A stretch of 8,653 bases of DNA, from contig DASXXM010000176.1 in NCBI GenBank assembly GCA_036503065.1, forward strand, positions 1 through 8,653, in the 5' to 3' direction. The notes under the pieces were generated by a model. The model was not told the DNA's origin. It made no database searches and saw nothing but the letters and a program-made list of their open reading frames with translations. The position numbers and the translations under genes are program-made. The stretch comes from DATEPR01 sp036503065 (GTDB lineage Bacteria; Actinomycetota; Actinomycetes; Mycobacteriales; Pseudonocardiaceae). Positions 1 through 5,357 of the stretch are shown one piece after another. Numbering within the stretch: position 1 is the first letter of the stretch; the number at the start of each line of letters is the position of its first letter.

Positions 1-88
1 CTCGGTCGGTCGGCATGGTGAGCAATCGCGGTTTGTGCCGCGCGCACGGCTGGCGGCGGGAGGTGGGCTGTGCGCGGCCCGGCACGTC
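1..88 (+). other. Upstream edge of the window, possible 3' end of a preceding gene
   Basis: This stretch precedes comEC. The comEC frame is open from base 2, with a possible GTG start at 35. Frame 3 is also open from the window edge with mostly G/C third positions, and ends at TGA 90–92, overlapping the comEC ATG at 89–91 in an ATGA arrangement typical of translationally coupled genes. Frame 1 ends at TGA 19–21. In many actinomycetes comEA lies just before comEC, but none of the three short tails shows a recognisable helix-hairpin-helix ComEA end, so the gene is not named. A GGGAGGTGG purine-rich run lies at 59–67, too far from ATG 89 for an ideal ribosome binding site. Confidence 0.3.
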
Positions 89-2533
89 ATGACCGCGCCG
101 GAGGTCGCTGCCGAAGTGTCGTGGCGGCGTCGGTTGGTGGCTCGGCACGACATGCGGCTGGTGCCGGCGGCTGCCACCGTCTGGCTGGCCACCCTGCTCG
201 GCATCGGTTGCGGCTGGGTGTGGACCGTGGTGTGCGGGGTTGGCCTCGCGATCATCGCGGCTCGTGCCGTGCGGGGCCGGCGTGGGGCGATTCGGGTCGC
301 TGCGCTGGGTGTGTTGGTGTGCGGGCTGATCACCGCGGGCTGGACCGGTTACCGGCTGCAGCACCAGGCAGCCGACCCGCTCGTCGGGCTGGCTCGCCGG
401 GGCGAATCAGTGCGGTTGCGGATCGAGCTGACCGATCTGCCCAAGCCGATCGTGTCGGCCGGGTTCGCCGGGCGGCCGGGTGGCGTGCGGTCGGTGCTCA
501 TTCCGGCCGATGCCGTCGCCGTTGCGGTACACGGCCGGACCGAGGCGGTCGATGGCCAGGTGCTGCTGATCGCACCGGTCAAGGGCTGGGGCGGTCTGCT
601 CCGCGGCCAACAGGTGGACGCGTCGGGGCAGCTGAGCCCGCCGCTGCCAGCCGACAACGCGACGGCCGCCGTCCTCCGAGTCCTTGGCGCACCGCGGAAC
701 GCGAGCCCACCGTCCCAGGTCCAACGTGCCGCCGAGTCGCTGCGGCACGGCCTCCGAACCGCGGCCGCGGGCCTGCCCGACGACGACCGCGGCCTGCTGC
801 CGGCCATCGTGGTCGCCGACCGCGGTGGGGTCCGGCAACCCGTGTTGGACGACTTCCGTCGATCCGGCATGGCCTACCTGATGGCCGTGGGCGGACTGCA
901 CTTCATGGTGGTCTGTGGCGCGGTGTTGTGGCTGCTCCGTCGGATCGGCGTCGGCCCGCGCACGTCCGCCGCCATCGCCGGGCTTGTCCTGGTCGGTTTC
1001 GCTACGGTCGCCGGCTGGCAGCCCAACGTGTTGCGTGCCGGGCTGATGGTCGGTGTCGGCCTGCTCGCCATGGCGACCGGACGAGTCAGATCGGCCTGTT
1101 CGGCGCTGGCCGCCACGGTCGTCGTCCTCGTCCTGTGGCGGCCGGACTTCGCCTGTGATCTCGGGTTCGGGCTGTCCGTATTGGCCACGGCCGCCATGGT
1201 GCTGCTCGCGCGACCGACCGCGCAGGCCCTGGAACGTCGCGGGGTGCCGGCCGGCATCGCCGAACTCGCCGCTGTCGCACTGGTCGCCCAGTTGGCCACG
1301 GCACCGCTGATCGCCGCTGCCTACGGCCAACTCAGCCTGCCGGCCGTCGCGGCGAACATCCTGGTGGAACCGGCTTTCGTGCCGGCGATGCTGGTCGGCG
1401 TCCTGGCCATGGCCATCGCCCCGCTCTGGCCGTGGCTGGCCGCGATGATCGCTCACCTCGCGGTGCCGGAGACCGCGTGGCTCCTGGCCGTCGCGCATCA
1501 CACGGCGCAACTGCCGGCCACCGCGATCAGTTGGCCGACCGGGTGGTGGGGCGGCCTGGCGCTGGCGGCCGTCCTCGTCGTTGTCGTGGTGGCGCTGTGC
1601 TTCCGGCGGCTGCGGATTCTGTTGGCGGTGGCCGTCGTGGTGCTGTTCCTCGTGGTGGTGCCGGCCGGGCTGATCGCGCCGGGCTGGCCACCGGACCGGT
1701 GGGCGATGGTCGACTGCGACGTGGGCCAGGGCGACGGCGAAGTGCTGTCCACCGGTCAACCCGGCCGGGCCGTCGTGGTCGACACCGGGCCGGACGAGGT
1801 CGCCATCGACGAATGCCTCGACCGGCTGAACGTCGACCGGATCCCGCTGGTGGTGCTGAGCCATCTGCACGCCGACCACGTCGGCGGCCTGGCCGCCGTG
1901 CTGCGTGGCCGGGCGGTCGGCGCGGTCGCGGTCGGCCCGTCCCGGGTGCCGGCCTGGGCGTGGACACAGGTGCAGCGCGAGACGGCGGCCGCGCGTGTCC
2001 CGGTGGTGGAACTGTCGGTCGGCCAACGGTTGAGCTGGCCGGGCCTGACACTGGACGTGCTCGGGCCCGCACCGGCCGAATCGTGGCCGGGCGGCGACGA
2101 CCCGTCCGGCACCGTGGTGAACAACAGCTCGCTGGTACTCCGGGCGACCACGTCCGTGGGCCGCATCCTGCTCACCGGCGACGTGGAACTGGCCGCACAG
2201 GCCGATCTGCTGGAGTCCGGAGTGGACCTGAGCGCCCCGGTGCTGAAGATTCCCCATCATGGCAGCCGATACTCCGCGCCCGAGTTCCTGGACGCGGTGC
2301 ACGCCCGGCTGGCGGTCGCGAGCGTCGGTGCCGGCAACCCGTACGGCCACCCGAGCCCGCTCACCCTGAACCGCCTGACCGCCGACGGCGCGCTCGTGCT
2401 CCGCACCGACCACGACGGCGACGTGGCGATCGTCCCCGGCCCGAACGGTGGTCCAGCAGTCGTGCGCCGAGGTGACGCACGGGCACCACCGCACGGCAAA
2501 ACGCCCCGGCCGGCCCTCACCGGTGGCGGCTGA
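89..2533 (+). CDS. comEC: ComEC/Rec2 family DNA internalisation protein (competence channel plus metallo-beta-lactamase-like domain)
   Basis: Integral membrane protein of about 814 residues expected to pass single-stranded DNA across the cytoplasmic membrane. Order seen: N-terminal hydrophobic helices (roughly residues 20–95), a soluble DUF4131-like segment, and a multi-helix Competence domain (about 240–530) with the conserved stretch MAYLMAVGGLHF near 261–272. A C-terminal metallo-beta-lactamase-like domain follows: DVGQGD from residue 544, HLHADH at 592–597, LTGD ending at D698, PHHGS around 722–726, then GHPSP. All metal-site motifs are intact, so the putative nuclease domain looks functional, and the length fits a full ComEC. 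ATG 89 is preferred because the protein then starts shortly before the usual charged-then-hydrophobic N-terminus; GTG 35 would add 18 residues. Most actinomycetes carry comEC without proven natural transformation, so the physiological role here is inferred. Confidence 0.93.
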   Translation: MTAPEVAAEVSWRRRLVARHDMRLVPAAATVWLATLLGIGCGWVWTVVCGVGLAIIAARAVRGRRGAIRVAALGVLVCGLITAGWTGYRLQHQAADPLVGLARRGESVRLRIELTDLPKPIVSAGFAGRPGGVRSVLIPADAVAVAVHGRTEAVDGQVLLIAPVKGWGGLLRGQQVDASGQLSPPLPADNATAAVLRVLGAPRNASPPSQVQRAAESLRHGLRTAAAGLPDDDRGLLPAIVVADRGGVRQPVLDDFRRSGMAYLMAVGGLHFMVVCGAVLWLLRRIGVGPRTSAAIAGLVLVGFATVAGWQPNVLRAGLMVGVGLLAMATGRVRSACSALAATVVVLVLWRPDFACDLGFGLSVLATAAMVLLARPTAQALERRGVPAGIAELAAVALVAQLATAPLIAAAYGQLSLPAVAANILVEPAFVPAMLVGVLAMAIAPLWPWLAAMIAHLAVPETAWLLAVAHHTAQLPATAISWPTGWWGGLALAAVLVVVVVALCFRRLRILLAVAVVVLFLVVVPAGLIAPGWPPDRWAMVDCDVGQGDGEVLSTGQPGRAVVVDTGPDEVAIDECLDRLNVDRIPLVVLSHLHADHVGGLAAVLRGRAVGAVAVGPSRVPAWAWTQVQRETAAARVPVVELSVGQRLSWPGLTLDVLGPAPAESWPGGDDPSGTVVNNSSLVLRATTSVGRILLTGDVELAAQADLLESGVDLSAPVLKIPHHGSRYSAPEFLDAVHARLAVASVGAGNPYGHPSPLTLNRLTADGALVLRTDHDGDVAIVPGPNGGPAVVRRGDARAPPHGKTPRPALTGGG

Positions 2534-2555
2534 CCACCGGGAGAGCCGGCCGGGG
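2504..2555 (+). terminator. Strong GC hairpin around the comEC stop codon
   Basis: Bases 2504–2514 (CCCCGGCCGGC) are perfectly complementary to 2545–2555. After one mismatch, 2516–2518 pair with 2541–2543, and 2520–2526 (CCGGTGG) pair with 2534–2540. The 7-base loop 2527–2533 contains the comEC stop codon TGA. That is about 21 base pairs with one mismatch and one bulged A. No T-run follows, which is common for actinobacterial hairpin terminators. Because the stem is nearly symmetrical it could also act on transcripts arriving from thrC on the other strand. Confidence 0.65.
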
Positions 2556-2588
2556 AGTGCTGGACCTCAGCAGACCAACAGCAGGAGA

Positions 2589-2845
2589 GGCAGGACCGGG
2601 CCAAACCAACTACCCGGCCGAGGGCCTCGTGCTCGGCGGCACAAGGAGGCTGGACAGGGCCAACCAACGACAGGGCGAGGCCTAGCGCACGGTGCTGTTA
2701 GGTGGCACAAGGAGGCTGGACAGGGCCAACCAACTACCGACCGAGGGCCTTGCGCACGGTGCTGTTCGGTGGCACAAGGAGGCCGGACTGGGCTGACCGA
2801 CTACAGGCCGAGGGCCTTGCGCACGGCGGCGCTGTTCGGCGGCAC
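2589..2845. repeat. Degenerate 66–70 bp tandem repeat derived from the thrC 3' end
   Basis: Units beginning GGCACAAGGAGG start at 2638, 2704 and 2771 (periods 66 and 67). The next related start, GGCACGGTGG at 2841, lies 70 bases on inside thrC. A shortened, more diverged unit occupies about 2589–2637. Each unit holds a spacer (AAGGAGGCTGGACAGGGCCA type) and a copy of the last codons of thrC. On the minus strand, the unit whose stop is at 2734–2736 reads PPNSTVRKALGR-stop, against PPNSAAVRKALGL-stop in the real gene. The unit before it reads PPNSTVR-stop. The copies fill most of the 267-base gap between comEC and thrC, and no other gene is visible there. Confidence 0.85.
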
Positions 2846-4066
2846 GGTGGCCTTCGGGCCGATCCGGTCCTGGACCGCGTCCAGGGTCTTCAAGCCGTCG
2901 CCGGTGATCAGCAGGACGGTGTCCGCGTCCGGGTCCAGCTTGCCGGCCTCGACCAGCTTCTTCGCGGTGGCCACGGTCACGCCACCCGCGGTTTCCGCGA
3001 AGATGCCTTCGGTCCTGGCCAGCAGCCGGATGCCCTCGACCACCTCGTCGTCGCTCACGTCCTCGACCGCGCCGCCGGTGCGCCGCACGGTGTCCAGCAC
3101 GTACGGCCCGTCGGCAGGAGCGCCGATGGCCAGCGAGCGGACGATGGTGTCCGGCCGGACCGGGGCCACCACGTCCAAGCCGGCCTTGTACGCCTTGGCG
3201 ACCGGCGAGCAGCCGGTGGCCTGCGCGCCGAACACCCGGTACGGCGTCGGCTCGACGAGACCCAGTTCGCCCAGCTCACGGAAACCCTTGTCCACCTTGG
3301 TCAACTGCGCACCGGAGGCAACCGGCACCACGATCTGATCCGGCAGCCGCCAGCCCAACTGCTCGGCCACCTCGTAGCCGAGGGTCTTGGAACCCTCGGC
3401 GTAGTACGGCCGCACGTTCACGTTCACGAAGGCCCAGTCGTCGTGGTCCGCGGCCAGTTCGGTGGCCAGCCGGTTCACGTCGTCGTAGTTGCCGTCCACC
3501 GCGATCAGTTCGCCGTCGTACACGGCCGTGGTGAGCACTTTCGCCCGTTCCAGCGACGACGGGATCAGCACGACCGACCGCCAGCCGGCGCGGGCGGCGG
3601 CAGCGGCGACCGCGTTGGCCAGGTTGCCGGTGGACGGGCACGCCAGCACCCGGAAACCGAGCTCTCGGGCGGCGGCCAGCGCGACCGCGACCACCCGGTC
3701 CTTGAACGAGTGCGTCGGGTTGCCGGTGTCGTCCTTCACCCACAACCGCTTCAAGCCCAGCGCCGCGGCCAGCTTGTCCGCGCGCACCAACCGGGTGAGG
3801 CCAGGGTCGGTGTTCGGATACGACGTCACCGTGCTGGGCACCGGCAACAGGTTGCGATACCGCCAGATCGACTTCGGACCGGACTCGATGTCCTCGCGCC
3901 GCACCGACGGGAAGTCGTAGGCCACCTCGAGTGGCCCGAAACACTCGGCGCACGCGAACTCGGCGGCGAGCGGGATCTGGTGGCCGCACTCCCGGCACGA
4001 CAGGGCACGGGCGGGGCCGAGGTCGAAGGTGGTCCGGACATCGGACGGGGTGTGCACAGCTGTCAT
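2801..4066 (-). CDS. thrC: Threonine synthase family PLP enzyme under a SAM riboswitch (possibly a MetM-type homocysteine synthase)
   Basis: Protein of 421 residues of the PLP fold-type II threonine synthase family, which converts O-phosphohomoserine to threonine. Visible features: an N-terminal zinc ribbon with C24-x2-C27 and C39-x2-C42; NPTHSFKDR at 116–124 with the PLP lysine at K122; the STGN phosphate-binding stretch at 145–148; GNYDDVNR; YYAEGSKTLGYE; LLARTEGIFAETAGG; and the late TGDGLKTLD. The catalytic set looks complete, and the size and zinc ribbon match the long actinobacterial form rather than the ~350-residue enzyme of hom-thrC-thrB operons. ATG 4066 has GAGGAG 8 bases upstream. 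The gene is monocistronic here, convergent with comEC, and its leader is a SAM-I riboswitch. That control suggests a methionine role: a homologue called MetM is known from Streptomyces to use O-phosphohomoserine and a sulfur-carrier protein to make homocysteine. Sequence alone cannot separate the two activities, so the conventional name is kept. Confidence 0.93.
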   Translation of the reverse strand: MTAVHTPSDVRTTFDLGPARALSCRECGHQIPLAAEFACAECFGPLEVAYDFPSVRREDIESGPKSIWRYRNLLPVPSTVTSYPNTDPGLTRLVRADKLAAALGLKRLWVKDDTGNPTHSFKDRVVAVALAAARELGFRVLACPSTGNLANAVAAAAARAGWRSVVLIPSSLERAKVLTTAVYDGELIAVDGNYDDVNRLATELAADHDDWAFVNVNVRPYYAEGSKTLGYEVAEQLGWRLPDQIVVPVASGAQLTKVDKGFRELGELGLVEPTPYRVFGAQATGCSPVAKAYKAGLDVVAPVRPDTIVRSLAIGAPADGPYVLDTVRRTGGAVEDVSDDEVVEGIRLLARTEGIFAETAGGVTVATAKKLVEAGKLDPDADTVLLITGDGLKTLDAVQDRIGPKATVPPNSAAVRKALGL

Positions 4067-4074
4067 CGCGAGGT

Positions 4075-4080
4075 CTCCTC
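4075..4080 (-). promoter_or_regulatory. thrC ribosome binding site, partly inside the riboswitch P1 stem
   Basis: On the minus strand GAGGAG lies 8 bases before the ATG. Its first three bases (4080–4078) are also the last three of the riboswitch closing helix P1 (GATGAG, 4083–4078), so formation of P1 would be expected to compete with ribosome binding. Confidence 0.75.
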
Positions 4081-4197
4081 ATCTGTCCCGCAATGCGGGT
4101 CGGAATTGGCACCCTGGCCGTCCACGTCCGTAGTGCGAACGTGACGCCGGGTTGCCGGGGCTTCTTCGGGCCGATCCCTCTGCCCCTCTGGATGAGC
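4078..4197 (-). promoter_or_regulatory. SAM-I (S-box) riboswitch in the thrC leader
   Basis: Read on the minus strand, this leader carries the S-box core in the right order. P1 is CTCATC (4196–4191) with GATGAG (4083–4078). Next comes CAGAGGGGCAGAGGGA with the P2 strand GGGGC (4186–4182), closed by GCCCC (4161–4157) before GGCAACC. An enlarged P3 pairs GGC-GTC-ACGT (4148–4139) with ACGT-GGAC-GGCC (4127–4116). The hallmark GGGTGCCAATTCC follows at 4114–4102. P4 is CCCGC-ATT-GCGGG (4099–4087). The aptamer is expected to bind S-adenosylmethionine and switch the gene off at high SAM. No terminator or anti-terminator lies between aptamer and gene. P1 ends 11 bases from the start codon and overlaps the ribosome binding site, so control is probably translational. 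Confidence 0.93.
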
Positions 4198-4217
4198 AAT
4201 ATTCGGTTGTGTCCGAC

Positions 4218-4223
4218 ACGCTA
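4218..4223 (-). promoter_or_regulatory. Candidate -10 element for the thrC riboswitch transcript
   Basis: TAGCGT on the minus strand fits the actinobacterial TANNNT -10 pattern and would start transcription near 4211, about 15 bases before riboswitch P1. No good -35 hexamer is seen at the expected distance, so this is a positional inference. Confidence 0.3.
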
Positions 4224-4279
4224 CGGCACGATCGCCCGATCCGGCCACCTGGCCCGCACCTTGGGATAAGGGGGCGGCC

Positions 4280-4285
4280 TAGGAT
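4280..4285 (+). promoter_or_regulatory. Candidate -10 element for a leaderless holA mRNA
   Basis: TAGGAT (TANNNT type) ends 6 bases before the GTG start codon of holA at 4292, so transcription would begin at or next to the first base of the start codon. This is the usual layout of leaderless actinobacterial genes. It agrees with the lack of a well-spaced ribosome binding site: AGG at 4288–4290 is only one base from the GTG. No clear -35 hexamer is present. Confidence 0.5.
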
Positions 4286-4291
4286 GCAGGC

Positions 4292-5275
4292 GTGACCGCG
4301 CCCGGCCCCGCCGTACACCCGCTGCAACTCGTGCTGGGCGACGAGGACTTCCTGGTCGAGCGCGCGATCAGCGACCTGTTGAGAGCCGCGCGCCGGGTCG
4401 AGCCGCAGGTCGAGCACCGGCGCGCCGCGGTGAGTGAGCTCACGCCGGCCGAACTGGTCGAGTTGCTCAGCCCGTCGCTGTTCGCGGAAGCCAGGATGAT
4501 CGTGCTGGCCAACGCGCAGGACGCCGGCAAGGAGATCGCCGACGCCGTCCTCGACCACGCGAGAGCGCCCGGTGAGGGCATCGTCCTGGTGGTCGCGCAC
4601 ACCGGCGGCGGCCGCAGCAAGGTCGCCAAGGAGCTGCCGGCCGCGCTGCGCAAGGCGGGTGCCGAGGTCACCGAGTGCGGCAAGATCACCAAGCCGGGCG
4701 ACCGGGAGACGTTCATCCGTGCCGAGGTGCGTCGGACAGGGGGCAGGATCGATGCCCCCGCGATCGCCGCGCTGCTCGAAACGGTGGGCTCCGACCTGCG
4801 GGAGCTGTCGTCGGCCGCCGCCCAACTGGTCGCGGACACGGGCGGCGCGGTGGACGAGCCCGCGGTGCGTCGCTATCACACCGGCCGGGCCGAGGTCACC
4901 GGGTTCGTGGTCGCCGAGAAGGCGGTGAACGGCGACCGGTCCGGCGCGATGGAGGCGTTGCGCTGGGCGATGCAGCTTGGCGTGCCGCATGTGCTGGTGG
5001 CCGACGCTCTCGCGGACGCGGTGCGCACCGTGGCCAGGGTCGCCGCGGTCGGCCGGGCGGACCCGTTCCGGCTGGCCAGCGAGCTGGGCATGCCGCCGTG
5101 GAAGGTCAAGCGGGCGCTGGCCCAGGCGCGCGGCTGGAGCCAGGAGGGCCTCGCCGATGCCATGCAGGTGGTGGCCGGGGTGAACGCCGACGTCAAGGGC
5201 GTCGCGGCGGACCCGGACTACGCGCTGGAGCGGGCCGTGCTGCGGATCGTCGCTGCGACCGGCAAACGCCGCTGA
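4292..5275 (+). CDS. holA: DNA polymerase III subunit delta (clamp loader)
   Basis: Protein of 327 residues, the normal length for HolA. It is the delta subunit of the replicative clamp loader, which opens the beta sliding clamp and loads it on primed DNA together with DnaX and delta-prime. Visible hallmarks are the N-terminal LQLVLGDEDFLVERAI stretch (about 11–26), corresponding to the degenerate nucleotide-binding strand of the delta AAA+ fold; the helical middle domain with LRELSSAAAQLVADTGG; and the C-terminal collar segment with MPPWKVKRALAQARGW (PPWK at 268–271) and LERAVLRIVAATG near the end. GTG 4292 is used because the family N-terminus starts just after it; the ATG at 4284 is in another frame. 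It is divergent from thrC and 82 bases upstream of the ATP-grasp operon. In many actinomycetes holA is followed by rpsT on the opposite strand, which is not the case here. Confidence 0.93.
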   Translation: MTAPGPAVHPLQLVLGDEDFLVERAISDLLRAARRVEPQVEHRRAAVSELTPAELVELLSPSLFAEARMIVLANAQDAGKEIADAVLDHARAPGEGIVLVVAHTGGGRSKVAKELPAALRKAGAEVTECGKITKPGDRETFIRAEVRRTGGRIDAPAIAALLETVGSDLRELSSAAAQLVADTGGAVDEPAVRRYHTGRAEVTGFVVAEKAVNGDRSGAMEALRWAMQLGVPHVLVADALADAVRTVARVAAVGRADPFRLASELGMPPWKVKRALAQARGWSQEGLADAMQVVAGVNADVKGVAADPDYALERAVLRIVAATGKRR

Positions 5276-5357
5276 CCAGGAGGTCAGCCAGGGCGTTAAC
5301 AACGTCGTGACACTTGAGTAGTGCAATTTCCCGCTGGTGTGGGCGACGATGTCGGTC
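5276..5357 (+). promoter_or_regulatory. Gap between holA and the ATP-grasp operon, possible promoter
   Basis: These 82 bases hold no gene and no strong hairpin. A weak promoter-like pair is TTAACA at 5296–5301 and TAGTGC at 5319–5324, 17 bases apart; the second lacks the final T of a good -10. A short inverted repeat CACT/AGTG (5311–5314 and 5320–5323) overlaps it and could be a regulator site. The operon may alternatively be read through from holA. Confidence 0.2.

Noticed and set aside
407..2494. Long open frame on the minus strand opposite comEC (695 codons)
   Set aside because: Its translation is low-complexity, rich in Arg, Gly, His and Gln with no family motif, as expected antisense to a GC-rich gene; comEC motifs on the plus strand are intact.
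2638..2782. Three AAGGAGG motifs (2643, 2709, 2776) as ribosome binding sites for small plus-strand genes
   Set aside because: No start codon follows at a usable distance and no coding-like frame is present; they recur only because the repeat unit recurs.
2702..4144. Plus-strand open frame opposite thrC and its riboswitch (480 codons)
   Set aside because: It is the antisense shadow of thrC, which carries the catalytic motifs on the minus strand; no recognisable domain.
4078..4197. SAM-IV rather than SAM-I riboswitch class
   Set aside because: The order P1–P2–GGCAACC–P3–GGTGCCAATTCC–P4–P1, with P4 inside the P1 closure, matches SAM-I; the SAM-IV layout differs outside the core.
5276..5357. 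rpsT (ribosomal protein S20), commonly next to holA
   Set aside because: The gap is only 82 bases and neither strand encodes an S20-like sequence; the gene must lie elsewhere.
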